Below, one piece after another: positions 44,505 to 56,179 of a stretch of DNA of 64,000 nucleotides. How positions within the stretch are numbered: position 1 is the first letter of the stretch; every line of letters starts with the position of its first letter. The position numbers and the translations under genes are program-made. Under the pieces are notes generated by a model that saw only the letters and a program-made list of their open reading frames with translations, was not told the DNA's origin and made no database searches. Source of the stretch: Piezodorus guildinii (lineage: Eukaryota; Arthropoda; Insecta; Hemiptera; Pentatomidae); assembly GCA_023052935.1 (NCBI GenBank), contig CM041298.1, forward strand, positions 57,158,217 through 57,222,216. Direction: 5' to 3'.

Positions 44505-45180
44505 TTTAATACAGACCTACTCATTACATCATTTAGGACTAACAATCGACCGAAGGATGACTAGGTTCCCACATGTCAAGATGAAAAGAAAGATTCTTAA
44601 CCAGCGACTGAAAGTATTTTATCTCTTATATCCGAATCACCGAAATTTTAAATTAGACAGAAACTGAATACTTATACATACCTACTTAAACCCATATTTA
44701 CTTACAATGATGGAGTTTTTGTTGACCGTTGAGAAATTAGATGAGGAAGATGGTTAAGAGTGCGGTCATAAAATCATAAAATTTTATGACCCCACCCCCA
44801 ACCATCTTCCTCATCATATTTACTTACGTGTCGTAGATTTATGGTCCAGCAAAAAAATACTAACATACAAAAACTGCATCATTTCAATCCAAAATTTTAA
44901 GACTCATAACGATAACTCCTTGGTACGTTAACAACAAAACCCTTCATACGGACTAAAACAACCAACAGCTGACAAAAAAACAAAAAACAAAGACAATAGA
45001 CTAATAAAGGACGAGGAAAGGTCTGTTAGAAGAAGGCTGAAAAGAAGCTGGGCTCGAGACCTCTAGTAAATTAATGATTAGGAAATGTTACTGCTGGAGA
45101 CTTTCCTTTCACAAGCCTATCATGTCTGCTGCTAAAGTTTTATCTAGCACATCTGTTTATTGTTAAATAACTTCTGAGAG
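44505..45180 (+). mobile_element. Jockey-like LINE remnant, second subfamily (J3)
   Basis: Reads LGLTIDRRMTRFPHVKMKRK, LNQRLKVFYLLYPNH and NFKLDRN with a stop. After a break come SFQSKILRLI, VNNKTLHTD and a final RSVRRRLKRSWARDL with a stop near 45067. The 3' UTR follows. The subfamily matches J8 (61830) in the RRM.W/RFPH block and J9 in the RLKRSW ending. A perfect-arm hairpin (44740-44815) interrupts the coding debris. Confidence 0.7.
44740..44815. repeat. 76 bp inverted repeat (hairpin)
   Basis: GATGAGGAAGATGGTT (44740-44755) is complementary to AACCATCTTCCTCATC (44800-44815). Inside it GGTCATAAAAT (44764-44774) pairs with ATTTTATGACC (44781-44791), leaving a 6-base loop. The 8-base segments between the two paired blocks do not pair. 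Confidence 0.85.
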
Positions 45181-45189
45181 TTGCGAATA

Positions 45190-45640
45190 GAAATACTATT
45201 TTTTGTTGTTGATTATTTATTAATATTTACAACTGTATTGTACAACACATCTAGTAAATAGGCTAAAAGAAAATAGACATGAACAAGTCATGTAGAGAAG
45301 CTACCCAGCGGCAGCACTCCAAAAATATTCTAAACCAGAAGTGGAAGAAAGTATTGAAACTAGAGGATTAGAGTGGGAATGGAGTTTGTCATGGAAGGAA
45401 TGATATCTGGTTCGGGCGAAATCAGCAACATACGGAACATTAAGGTCTTTATGGATTAGTTTATTAGTTACAAAGTAAGGAGCATTGAGGATTTTACGAA
45501 GGATTTTGGATTGTAGGGATTGTAAACTGGAAGAAATTGAAGCTTTAGTAGAGCCCCAAACAAAGCTCTACTCTGTAAGTCCTAACAGGCCATATGATGG
45601 TGATTTAGATGAGCATTTTGTAGAGAAATACTATTTAAAT
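45190..45640 (-). mobile_element. Jockey-like LINE 3' end (J4)
   Basis: Minus-strand remnant: 45620-45330 translates in pieces to the 'LKPIW.YG...L' region, 'SLQSKILRKILNAPYFVTN' and the 'KLIHKDLNVPYVADFARTRY' region. The final PPRRLKRRW block has been lost. The 3' UTR follows, and its end near 45205 resembles the UTR of J1. Confidence 0.7.
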
Positions 45641-46640
45641 TATATTTAAATAAAAATCATATTCATTTCCAACATATCATGTATAAAATAGTAAAGGTAT
45701 GCGAACCTGTTAGTAAATAAATACAAATAAAGATAAGTTTTTCGTTCGAGTGATAACATTTCTTAAAGCAAACATTAAAAGATATCGCATGGTATTTAGT
45801 TTTTGCTGTTATTAATAATTATTTTATCTTATCTGAATACGTTATCTCTGGTATCAATAACCTGGTCGTGTGAAGAATCGTTCAATATTTTCTTCTTTCA
45901 TTATTTGTATTTGTTATTTTATTAAATTTATTTTTTCAGCCGTCCGTTAAAATCAGTTCCAAGTCATATGGTAGTGAGTGAAAACGTGTGATGTTTGCTC
46001 CGCGTCAAGTTTATTCTTATTAGTACACCAATAATTAGATTGCACTTTATTCATACAGTGGTTTGTTAACATGTCTTTAACTCCGTCGTTAAATTGATAT
46101 ATTATTCAAACGTATTTAAACATAAATTAAAAATATAATTATAAGATAAGGTTAATAGTTAAATTTTCGTGACAAATTAATAAATTATACGCGAGCTTGT
46201 ATGATAATTTCATTTATGTTTATAAATATGAAAATGTATTCTGTGTCAGAAGATAATTATTTAGATTTTTTTATTTATATAACTTACGAAGAACGTTCTC
46301 ACATCTGTTCATGTCACCAGGATGTTATATTCTTTGTGAAAATGTGAAATGCTAAATACTTTGTGTTTAGGCAGTTTAGTTCCAAAAATAAATAAAATAA
46401 AAATCATTATGGTTCATTTTTTATTTCTCTTTCTCCAATATGGAAACTTGCATATATGCATAACGACCTTCCATTAACCAAAGAATATTATTTTATAGTT
46501 AAGTACCTAATTTCCTTAGCTCTTAGGAACACAGAAATTTTAGTAAAAAATATTTCAAAGGAGGCATAGGAAGTTACATTCCGAAACACCACAAACAATT
46601 GAATGATCTCAAACTTAACTGAAATAATATTTTTTTATTT
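45641..46640. other. Gene-free AT-rich interval
   Basis: No gene, RNA or element that I can support. Confidence 0.4.
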
Positions 46641-46642
46641 GA

Positions 46643-47275
46643 TTGGGTTGCGAAATAATTAAGTAGCGTTTTTCAGATTAATCCTCTACGTGTTTATAAA
46701 ATAATGTTTACTTGGTCTATAATGTTTGCATACCCTAAAAACCTCTAGGGGAAGACCTCGGAAAAGATGAATAGAAGATGTAATGGAGGATATGGCAGCC
46801 AGAGGTCTGACTGAGGATGACTGGAATGATCGAAATAGTTGGTGAGACGGAGTACTGAGGACCGGGATGTGACATCATAGCAGAGCCCCGAAGAAAAGAA
46901 AAATAAATATCCTAAAAAAGGATTAGTTGAGGTTTTTTTTTCATCAGTTTCAACCGAGATTCCTTATCTTTCAGTGGTATTTTGCTTGCTTGAAATGGAA
47001 GTTAAAATAATCCATTTCCGACATTTAATGAAAGGACCGTCCGTAAGTGGTTTGTTCAGGTTCAGAAGCAGAAAATTCTGACGTGGAAGACGCAAAGAGT
47101 TCGGGTCGTCCTTCAACTGTTCTGGGAAGACGGAATAAAAATTACCTGAAAGACGGAAACATGTAATGGATCAGAATGATTCATATATAATTTATTAAAA
47201 TTATTTACAGTAATCTGAAGTTTTTATTGAAATTGCTTGTAAAAAACGCTACAAAGTTATCTTACAACCCACAAG
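46643..47275 (+). mobile_element. mariner-like remnant (M2) with both inverted repeats
   Basis: The left end TTGGGTTGCGAAATAATTAA with AGTAGCG is mirrored by the complement of the right end near 47241-47271 (TGGGTTGTAAGATAACTTTG, TAGCG). Between them lies scattered transposase debris such as the EERxVSEWF-like block and NVEDAKSSGRPST near 47075-47120. A foreign 170 bp piece of polymerase sits at 46739-46912. Without that insert the element is about 460 bp, a deletion derivative of a ~1.3 kb mariner. Confidence 0.65.
46739..46912 (+). pseudogene. Polymerase C-terminal fragment inserted in mariner M2
   Basis: Reads RGRPRKRWIEDVMEDMAARG and LTEDDWNDRNSW, then a stop, the typical end of an RTE-like endonuclease-RT protein. 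It finishes with AAAGAAAAATAAAT. The CCTAAAAA-type sequence of the mariner is found on both sides (46731 and 46910), so this is a short 5'-truncated LINE insertion with a likely small target duplication. Confidence 0.65.
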
Positions 47276-47496
47276 TTTTTTTTTCCTGTGATTGAGCTAT
47301 GTGGATCCATGTTTGTGGTGGGGAGGTAAACGTATCACAAAAACAATACTTTGTCGGTAACTAAAATTTCATATTTAAGACAGATCTGTGATAAATATTC
47401 GAGCAATTTTTTTCGACCTAAATCGGCTTAATATGAAACAATATTCCCTTGAACGGATCTGACAATTTTTATTAGATAACAATCTAATTCATTAGA

Positions 47497-47985
47497 ATCT
47501 TTAATAAATATAGCATAAGGTATTGGGTCAATATATAATCTCTTCGTGTTAATAAAATCATGTTTACTTAGTCAATAGTGTTTACATATTCTAAAAAAGG
47601 ATTAGTTAAGGTGCTTTTATACATAATTTTTAACAGAGATTCCTTATCTTTAAGTGGTATTTTGCCTCCTCAAAATTGAAAAGAAAGAAGTTCATTTTCG
47701 TCATTTAATGATTTTTTATTTCCGAAAAATATATTCCGCTACACAGATGGTAAGCAAATTGGCAGTGTGTATGGCAATAATGCCTTAGAAGAAAGGATCG
47801 TACGTGAGTGGTTTGCTAGGTTCAGAACCGGATAATTTTAACGTGGAAGACGCAAAGCGCTTGGGTCGTCCTTCAACTGTTCTGGGAGGACGGAATTAAA
47901 AAAAATTAACCGAAACATGTCAACATGTAATAGATTTAATAGGCTCATATATAATTGATTAAAAATATTTACATGAATCTAAAGT
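47497..47985 (+). mobile_element. mariner-like remnant (M3)
   Basis: The left end TTGGGTCAATATATAATCTC is followed by the same non-coding leader as M1 and M2 ('tgtttacatattctaaaaaagg'). The best-preserved transposase N-terminus then runs from about 47706: FISEKYIPLHRW-type debris in one frame, and GNNALEERIVREWFARFRTG (about 47776-47835) plus NVEDAKRLGRPSTVLG in the main frame. This is the helix-turn-helix DNA-binding region of mariner transposases. The right end is lost in a T run next to J5. Confidence 0.7.
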
Positions 47986-47989
47986 TTTT

Positions 47990-48400
47990 TTTTCTAGGAT
48001 TGAGCTATGTGGATCTACTAAATCATAAAAATCCTACCGCATCCAATCCTTGCAATTCAAAATCCTTTGAAATATCCTGAATGCCCCTTAGTTTTTGACC
48101 AGTAAAACGTACGGACGTAAAGACCTGAATATTCCATTAGTTGCAGACTTAGGCCGAAATAGATATACCTTCTTTAATACCAAACCAACTCCCTCCCACT
48201 TAAACCCGCTTGTCCATAACCACTTATTTCTTATCTATCCCGATTATCCTCCGAGGCGTCTGAAAAGACGTTGGCCTCGAGACCTGCTGATAAAATAAAC
48301 ATTGAAGTACTAGGGCTTATTCACAAGACTTTATCATGCTTACTATCGTATTGTTCATATTTACCAGATATATTTTTATGTACAGTTTTAACTAACAATA
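47990..48400 (+). mobile_element. Jockey-like LINE C-terminus (J5)
   Basis: Reads IELCGSTKS, then YRIQSLQFKIL, then a 67-codon open frame (48095-48298): RKDLNIPLVADLGRNRYTFF, NPLVHNHLF, PPRRLKRRWPRDLLIK and stop. The 3' UTR runs to about 48390 and ends AACAATAAAAAAAA. The block order equals J1 and J2. Confidence 0.85.
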
Positions 48401-49200
48401 AAAAAAAAGTTTTTTTTCATATTTAAATTAACTAAAAAGGTTTTTTTATCTGGCTGTGCATACAACATGAAAAGTTCGTTCCAGTTTAAAAAATTTGAAA
48501 AATGTATTTTTTATTGGCAATAAAGTTCATAAGAAGTAGACATGCACGTTATTTAGCGTGTTGGGAGTCAATGACTCATAGTCATATGTAGACTGATCAA
48601 TAAGTGCCAGGTTAATTACACAACTTTAATAAATTAAAAAGTGTTCTAGGATCAATATATTATTTTACGTTTTAGAAAAAAAACGTTGAAATCGAAACGT
48701 TGAAACCATCCCTGACCATTCCTTTTTCCTGATCTTTTGAACTCAAAAGGAGTTCTTACAGTAACCAAATTCATATAATTTTTTTTTATCGGATAGAGGT
48801 ATTATTTATGTTAATTTGTTAGTATCTTACTTTGTTCTTTATTTAAATATTTCTGAATACATGAATACTTAATGAACATTAGACGATGTTCAAAAATGTA
48901 TCTTAAAAAAAGAGTAATCTATAGCAAATTTTATAATGACAAAATTTAAATGTTTTCCATTCCTTAATAGACTATTCAAGTGTTAAAAGTTTCGTATGTT
49001 GTAAATTTCTTGGACTTTTTATGAAATTTCCTGAAAGCCTGTCTTCTGCCAAAAAAAGGTAGGTTTAGAATTAATCCTTGACTGGGAAAAAGCAATAAAT
49101 CCTCGATATGCCATAATAATTTTCTTGTTTTTCCAGCCAGGGAAAAGTTAAATTTGCAAAATAAATAAATAATCTACTAACAAAATATATTTTATATCAT
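48401..49200. other. Gene-free interval
   Basis: I see no gene or element boundary. Confidence 0.4.
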
Positions 49201-49204
49201 CTTT

Positions 49205-49740
49205 ATACTTAGACATTGTACATACACTCGCGGCTGACGCACTCTTATCTTTTTGCTAGGCAGCCGGTGTCCCGATGCCAGCACTGTGATGGAACCCTTA
49301 CCATTCGGCATATTTTTCAAGAATGCCCTTATTATTCATCACACCTGAATAAAATTGGACTAAGCCCGAATATTTCAGCGGTGCTGGGTGATAGAGAGAA
49401 AACCATTGAATTAGTTTTTGATTTTCTTAAGGAGCAATCATTATTATCGAAATTATAAAGACCATTACTAGTCAGTTAGCATTACTAGTATTAGCTTTTT
49501 AAACTATAGTTTACATAAAAATATTTTTTTTTTCTTTCTTTATTTTATTTTTTTTATTATTTTTATTTTTTTTTATTTATGTATTATTTATTTATTTATT
49601 TTATTTTATTTTTTCTTTCTTTCTCTCAATCACCCATTACCTAATAGTTCTTTCTTATAAAGGTTGAATATGCATATAGTGTCTAGGCGTTGATGACCTT
49701 AGGGTTTTACGCCTTAAAACCTAAACAAACAAACAAACTT
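49205..49740 (+). mobile_element. I/R1-type LINE 3' end with (CAAA)n tail
   Basis: An 80-codon frame (49216-49458) encodes the C-terminal cysteine/histidine block seen after RNase H in I- and R1-type elements: HSRLTHSYLFARQPVSRCQH, CDGTLTIRHIFQECPYYSSH (a CxxC...H...C arrangement), then LGDREKTIELVFDFL. Stop at 49458. A T-rich UTR follows, ending GATGACCTTAGGGTTTTACG, CCTTAAAACCTAAACAAAC. The ending is typical of this LINE group. All upstream domains are missing. Confidence 0.8.
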
Positions 49741-49789
49741 AGACATTGTTAGATTTTTTAATTTATACTATTAATTAATTTATACCACA

Positions 49790-49960
49790 TACACGTAGCT
49801 CCTAAATGGTGGGTCCTAGCGACAAATGTTATGTAACAAAAAATATTCTCCATTCAATTTCTGATTTGGAAACTGTCGCGGACTTTCAAACCATGCAACA
49901 CGAACAGAGCTGGAGCGTGTGAAAATTGTTATATTTATTGTTTTGAGTGCGACAACAAAA
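49790..49960 (-). repeat. Solo unit of the 23.2 kb tandem family
   Basis: The complement contains 'tttccaaatcagaaattgaatggagaa', TTTTTTGTTACATAACATTT, GTCGCTAGGACCCACCATTT, AGGAGCTACG, in the same order as one unit of the array at 23160-24010. Confidence 0.75.
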
Positions 49961-50459
49961 ACTATGGACCCACAATCGAGGGATATATCCCTGTAAAAAA
50001 AATAAAAATAAATAAATTATATTGTTATCATAATTTTAATTTCTGTTCAGTTTTTAATTTTGCGAAACTGAACTAAGTTGGTGAGTTTTTCATTGTATTC
50101 TCCCTATTGATTGTGCAAGTTTCATAATTTTTAACTCAGTCTTCAATTGATAATAATTAAGTGGCTAATTAATAATTTAGTGTTTTTATTCCTAAATTAA
50201 CTGAAACACCGCTGAAAGAAAATTACTAAATTTTCCAAAACTTGTTTTTTCTGCTACGAAGCTAACTTCTTAAAAGGACAACTGGGAAAAAAAGATAAAC
50301 CTGAAAAACCTTTTACACCAAGTTTTTAATTTAGTAGGTGCGCTGTGTGATTTCATATGAAATGGAGTACATGTATATAACTGTTCGTATTTCTTGAAGT
50401 AGGTTTAGAACGAGAATGAATATTCATCTTGTTTTCTCCTATAGTTATTAAAAAATACA
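49961..50459. other. Gene-free interval
   Basis: No supported feature. Confidence 0.4.
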
Positions 50460-50640
50460 TTTTTTTTTTTTTTTTTTTTTTTTACGTGAGTAAAATTCCG
50501 TAGATACGCCTTCCTTCCGAGGTTACGTAAAAAGTTGTTGCAGATCATGTGCGATGTCAGGTACTCGGTAAAGATCTCTTTCCTAATTATATTTGGACAG
50601 GAAAATTAAAGACTCCCCAGTGGCGTTAAATGAATCAACC
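50460..50640 (+). mobile_element. T run followed by a 5'-truncated SINE-A
   Basis: A ~24 bp T run, then the SINE-A body from GCCTTCCTTCCGAGG-type sequence through CAGGTACTCGGTAAAGATC to GGCGTTAAATGAATCAAC at 50635. The head with the A and B boxes is missing. Confidence 0.75.
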
Positions 50641-50734
50641 AACCAATTTATAGTTTGTATCTTATTACATATTATACCTTCCTTTCTAATGATAAATAGT
50701 CATTATTTTGAACAAACAAAGAGAGAGAAGAGAG

Positions 50735-51139
50735 AGATACGTCAGAGGAAGAAATTTTGAAAAGTCCGCATTTAATCTCTGTAGGACTATCATGTTAATA
50801 ATCCCTAACTCGTATTAAATATTATTTGATTATACATGAATATCACGAATATTATCAAAATAATTTCATTCCTTTTAGAACAAAATGTTTAGAACAGACG
50901 ATGGCGAAAAAGTTGTAAAAACCCAGGCGTATAATCGCCTCAAGTATGTAATTTCATTTTTGTGTGACTTTTTGTTTCGGATCTAGACTCACATACATAC
51001 ATACTCTTTTGTAATACATATATTAAAAGACTCAGTGAAATTTAAGCGTGTATTTCCGTTAGAAGCTAATGTTTCTAAAAAGTTTTAATAATCCCAATAC
51101 GCTTCTTAATATATATTTTAATATAGGTAAGTGAAAGTA
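50735..51139 (+). mobile_element. Divergent B element fragment (3' half)
   Basis: Follows the order of B from the 'cggcatttaa..ctgt' point through 'gtgtatttccgttagaagct' to the end AATATAGGTAAGTGAAAGTA. It is more diverged than the other copies and so probably older. Confidence 0.65.
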
Positions 51140-51908
51140 TGTTGCATACATGCATAATGTAATATTTACTCTCTGGGAAGTATAGAATAGGTTGTCCGTA
51201 TACTTGGAAAGATCCAAGCAGAACTTTAAGAGAACTCAGCGTTTCTCCTTTATACCCTTTGCATATTGTAAGTTAGTAAAGAAAGAGAAAATGAAATGAA
51301 TTGTGAGTTTCTTAAAACTGTGAGCATCTTGTAAGTTCCTACGTTTTCTTATTGACATACCTAGTTTATGAACGATGTATGCTCATTGAATTTGTAAATA
51401 AATTTATGAAGCACGCCTTAATCTACGTAAATGTAAGTAGTTAAATTTCGGTGTTGATTCTGTTCAATTTGAAGCCGGAGCGTGTTAAGTAAGTCCATTG
51501 ATTAAGCAAACATTTGGAATGTTGTGATGTATAAAGGGACTTGGAGCCTGGTCTACAGGGGGTTAACAGTAATGAGAACCGCCATGTTAGTGGTTCAGGT
51601 CTTTGCTTCTAATTAACTGATTGGTTAATTCCCTCCCCCCTCCTCTGATCACAATAACCAATTAGAATCTGTAATCGAGTAGGAAGTGTAATTATTGGTT
51701 GATCAAAACACCTTAGCGTTTAGACCTCTCACTTTTGTTGCATGTCTTTTCTTATTAAGTTAGTATGTGTTTTATTATTATTATTGTAATTCATTTCCTT
51801 TTATACTGTATATTAATTATCCTTATCTTTTTTTAAAGCTTTAATAAAGTCCTTTGATATCGACCGAAACGTCGCTGTATATTATAATATTTTTTTCTTT
51901 TTAGTTAA
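51140..51908. other. Gene-free interval with a GAAACGTCG motif
   Basis: No gene seen. ATATCGACCGAAACGTCG at about 51857-51874 shares the GAAACGT end of the hammerhead-like family but lacks the CTGANGA partner. Confidence 0.4.
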
Positions 51909-51909
51909 T

Positions 51910-51998
51910 TACTTTCACTTACCTAAACAGAGTATTGCCATTTTGACAATTTTTGAATTCCAGGTTTCAACGGAAATACACGTTTTGGGGTCCTTCCT
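51910..51998 (-). mobile_element. B element 3' end fragment
   Basis: Complement of the B 3' end: ACTTTCACTTACC at the edge, then GAATTCCAGGTTTCAACGG and AAATACACGTTTTGGGGTCC. About 90 bp only. Confidence 0.75.
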
Positions 51999-51999
51999 C

Positions 52000-52530
52000 A
52001 TAATAACAAGTATCCAACACAAATTTATTTCAGTTTTCAACCCAAAATTATAATTTTTAACCACTTAAAAGGAACACAATCACGGAGCCGATGTGAACCT
52101 TATAATGGCCAACGACCAAGATATAAAGAAGTACTTGTTACATCTGTATTATTTTATATAATTCATTATTTCCTAAAACAGACAGTAATATTGTACCTCT
52201 TCTTCTTTCGGTAATAACATCAAATATTTCAGCAGTTTCTCTTCTCTTCCAAAGTTTTTATTTTATTTTTTTTCTCATAAGTATTTTATGCTTGAGAAAA
52301 TCCGTTTACTCCAACCATCTCTGGGGAGGATTTTCCGTATTTTCCTCTGGTGTTCTGAGGGTTTGTTTGTTTTTTTCCTCATCCTTACGCATAAGCAGGC
52401 ATTCTATTATATCTCCATGATGGAAAAAAAATTTAGTATACAAAAAAATTCCGTGCTCTTGAATTTAGTCTTTGTTCTGAATGAAAGTTTGTGCCTCTTC
52501 CCTAAATTTCATTTACTTAGCTGTATATAA
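52000..52530. other. Gene-free interval
   Basis: An 80-codon frame at 52288-52530 has no family signature and runs up to the F boundary. Nothing else was recognised. Confidence 0.4.
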
Positions 52531-52531
52531 A

Positions 52532-53548
52532 ACTAGCTGTGTCACGCAGCTTTGCTCGCGAATATTGCATTTCGTATTAATTTATGTGCATTTATGGTGA
52601 GATTGGCTATAATAAATATCAACTATCAGCTACTATTGTTATCATTTAAAGCCCGATCTTGACTTCTTCCTGTAAAATTTACAATAGCAAACCAGTAGAA
52701 GTGGTTATACCCATAATCACTTAATATGTAAAAATAATCGTCACAAACCATTTTAAAAAAATAAATAATAATTGAATATATTTTCATAGGAACCTACACT
52801 CGAAACAGATATGAAACGCAGTATGCTTAAAAAGGTCAGTCACCTGTATGTAGTGACCAGCCAGGTGCCCTTAAAATTTTTTAATGAGAGTAAAAAACAA
52901 CCTTAGTTATGCCCTCCTTCGAAGGGGACGTAAAATGGTGGTCCCAAGCCTTTGCGATTCCATGAACTCGTTAAAGATCTCTACCCTAACTAAACTTGGA
53001 GAGGAAAAAATTAGTCATCATACGATTAACCATAGTAGTATAAAAGTGACGTTAAACGAACAGATAACAACAGTAATATGCTTAAATATATTTGTTATAA
53101 AATCTTTGTACCTTTGCTGATACATATCAGATTGAGACAATTTTACGTATAGGTCGTTCAACCACTTTTTGGGCGAAGATTTTCAAATCCTGCCTTATTG
53201 AACATCGTAATTGAACATTGTAAGACGTAACCTCCAGGAAAACTTTTAGCCTCACAACCATTGTAATTTTTTAGATACCAGAAAATTGAGTGGTACATTT
53301 TTTTATAAATATAGACATAAAATTAAAAGGTGAATCATTGGGATGGGAGGTTAATATTCCCCAGATTTTCCACTGATTCTTCGGTCCTATTGGTCGCACG
53401 ATGTTATATAGCCTATAGCCTTCCTCGATAAATGGACAATCCAACACAAAAAGAATTTTTCAATTAGAACCAGTAGTTTCTGAGATTAGCGCGTTCAAAT
53501 AAACAAACAAACAAACAAACTCTTCAGCTTTATAATATTAGTATAGAT
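52532..53548 (+). mobile_element. F element, copy 2 (short form)
   Basis: Same termini as copy 1 (ACTAGCTGTGTCACGCAG and TATAATATTAGTATAGAT), with a small number of substitutions over the shared ~1 kb. It lacks the ~980 bp RT-bearing segment of copy 1; the junction is near 53313 at ATAGACATAAAATTAAAAGG. An eroded SINE-A lies inside at 52864-53078 in the same place as in copy 1. Confidence 0.8.
52864..53078 (+). mobile_element. SINE-A body inside F copy 2
   Basis: Same truncated SINE as at 716-932, carrying the CCTTCGAAGGGGACG and ACTCGTTAAAGATC blocks and GTGACGTTAAACGAACA. Its 78-codon frame is incidental and appears in both F copies only because they are duplicates. Confidence 0.8.
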
Positions 53549-54095
53549 AAGTATGAAGCAACTTAAAGTATTTCAATCGTGATTTTTTTTTAATTTAAGA
53601 AACTGAAATACCTAGTTTAAGATTGCCAGTGCACAATTGTGTATCTAATTTAAAAAAATATATAAAAATATCACACTAAAATGATTAATATTTCAGTTAG
53701 TTACGTGCCAAGAATATTTCGTCATTAGAATTGACATATCCGAATTGCCGCATTACATAATTCAATAATATTTCAAACATTTTTGTCTAACAAAACTTGT
53801 TATATCAACTTATAATAAAGTGGCCTTTAATATAGATTGTTTTATACTTATTAAAATAGTCTAACAGGGCTTAAATGCAAGAAGTCCGAAATTATTTCTA
53901 GTAATCTACTTTTAATTTTTTTTTCAATGAAGCAATTATCCTTTATTCTGAAATTGATAGATGGAGAACCTAGCTGTATGTACGGCTAGTACAAATTAAC
54001 ACACAGTAAAAAAGCTAATTGAAATATTTGCTGACGTTTCGGGCTAGGTTAAAGTTAATCCTTGTTTGCTGATCGATCATCTTGTGCATCTTTTT
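53549..54095. other. Interval with a small B scrap and a GAAACGTC motif
   Basis: 53855-53945 resembles the reverse of B (CTAACAGGGCTTAAATGC). Near 54028 the complement reads CCCGAAACGTCAGC. No gene. Confidence 0.4.
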
Positions 54096-54757
54096 ACTTT
54101 TACTTACCTCTAAATGAAATATGACAAATTTCGAATGATGACCGGAAATACGCGTCCAGTGTCCCCCAAGCCCAAATCACCACCAAGTATTTCAAAAACC
54201 TCCGTATAATTCGAAAACGATGTTGCACAAAAAATAAGTTCATATTTTAGTGGCATATATGCCTGAGATGTTAAACAGCTTTTTAAACAAAGCCAGCAAA
54301 CCAGAAGAGCCACTTTATACCATCGATATTTTTAATTTTCTTTCTCTAAAGTACTTTAAATTCTGTATATTTAGAAAAGAAAAAAAATTGACCATATAAT
54401 CATTTTAGCTCTAGTCAAAAACTGGCAAGTATACAAACTTGGCGAATTTGATATCCATCTAAAAAAGAAAATTGCAAAAATGTTTTTTCATTTAATTTTT
54501 TGTTTTTGAAGATAAGAATAATAATATAGATGTATATATACCTTCTTATGCTTAACATTTTAGAAAAAATATTGTATTTTATAAAAAGTTGTAAAATATA
54601 ATAGAAAGTGTTGAAAATTGGATAAAACTATCTGATTGTTGTAGATAATAATATAAAAGATAATTTAATACAACTCATGTTTCTTCGAAAAAAATAATTC
54701 TTTAACTTTATTTAATAGTTCATAAGTTTATTTTAACTCCGGAAGTAAGTGAAAGTC
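54096..54757 (-). mobile_element. Divergent B element, minus strand
   Basis: Starts ACTTTTACTTACCTCTAAAT and contains diverged complements of the B landmarks ('aaatacgcgtccagtgtccccc', 'agaagagccactttatacca', 'tgataatataaaagataatttaata'). It ends GAAGTAAGTGAAAGTC at 54757 without the outer TCTGGTGCGGG part. Jockey J6 adjoins at once, so J6 probably inserted at or replaced that end. Confidence 0.65.
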
Positions 54758-55330
54758 AAGTAAGTGTTGAAGTAATCGGAAGCGGCGAGCAGTCTTGTCG
54801 TTTCAGTCTAGTGTGCGGATTCCATGTGAGACGTTTGTCAAGCAGGAGACCTAGATAGCGGATCTGTTCGACCGGGACAAGCGGAATATTATTAAAGGAT
54901 ACTGTAGGGTAGGATGCCATTGGTTTTCGACGGAGGGTAAAGTTTTTTTGGTGGGATTTGCCTGAATTTATTTTAATTCTCCAATTCTGACACAATGCCT
55001 GAAGGTCTCTAATGTGGGATTGTAAGATTTGAGAGGCAATAGTAGGATCGTTATTGACTGATAACACAGAAGTGTCATCAGCATACGTAGGAAAGAAAGT
55101 GTTAGGATTGGTTGGGATGTCAGCTGTATAGACTGTGAAGAGAATGGGCTTGAGGATACTTCCTTGTGGGGCGCCAGCGGACTGATCAAAAAGGGATGAA
55201 TAGGAACTATTGTGATTTATTTTGAAGGATCTGTCAGTGAGACAGGACTGGATGATGAGGAAGTATGTTGGAGGGAGGGATTTTCGGAGATTGTAAAGCA
55301 GTCATGGGTGCCAGACTCGTTCAAAGGATA
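54758..55330 (-). mobile_element. Jockey-like LINE RT fragment (J6)
   Basis: Minus-strand frames read, from about 55325: FERVWHP, LLYNLRKSLPPTYFLIIQSC, SYSSLFDQSAGAPQGSILKP, VYTADIPTNPNTFFPTYADD (catalytic YADD near 55086), TSVLSVNNDP, LCQNWRIKINSGKS, FTLRRKPMASYPTVSFNNIP, QIRYLGLLLDKRLTWNPHTR and then a shifted frame. This is the RT palm and thumb. It is truncated on both sides and carries frame breaks. Confidence 0.87.
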
Positions 55331-56117
55331 ATATAGTCATAATTAACATATTATACAATAATACTTTAAGAAAAATTCAATCATCTATTATCTCCGTAGC
55401 GCTACAACCCCGAGTAAATCTTGGCCTTCTTAAGAAAAATTCAGCATTAAACTAAAGAGAAAAAACAATTTTATAATAAAAGATTTCCTGGATGTTTGTA
55501 AGAAATGTGAATGTATTATGTTTAGTGTCAAAATTCATGTTAGAATAATTATAACTTTCTAGTACTTACATATTCTAAGTACCTTGCATTATGAAATTAG
55601 CTCACTTAGTAATTAGAGTAATTAGCTGTATATTAATAAGCTCATTAAAGGATTTCCTTATTAGTGATTATCCATCTTCCTTGTACCGGTGAGAAATTAT
55701 CGGACCATAAATTGCTACGTTGTGGCCTGGTTTGGCATTCACTATCAATCAGGAGCTCGCTCGATAGCCAATGTCCACGTTTCGTCGAGCGATAACTCTC
55801 TTCACAACGGGGCGAAAAAAAAAAAATATCATCCACCCTTTTTGGCAGCATATATATATTAGCATCAAAGCCTGTTTTTGTCCAGACCGTTTATGTTATC
55901 CCTCTCCACTTTGAAGAGGATGTTTCTTTATGCAACCGTGAAGCTTTTTAGTGCGGGATTATATCAAAGCACAGGGATGATCTGTTCAGAATAGCTTTCA
56001 GGATTAATTTTGTCTAGGAGTGGTTTCCAGAATCAAATTCATTTCGGTTAGAGTACTTTGTAATGCTTTCGGTTCGTGAAATATTTATTTTAAATAATGC
56101 GGTGTATAAAAAACAAA
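55331..56117. other. Interval without recognised gene
   Basis: A 68-codon minus-strand frame (55851-55645) lies in a moderately GC-richer patch but matches no family I know. Nothing else is supportable. Confidence 0.4.
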
Positions 56118-56179
56118 TATGGTGCTCGCAACACACGACTTTCACTTACCTCCGTTGTTAAGATTAATTTTAGAAATTT

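Noticed and set aside
55645..55851. 68-codon minus-strand frame considered as transposase
   Set aside because: No DDE, helix-turn-helix or zinc-binding motif can be seen; left as unassigned sequence.
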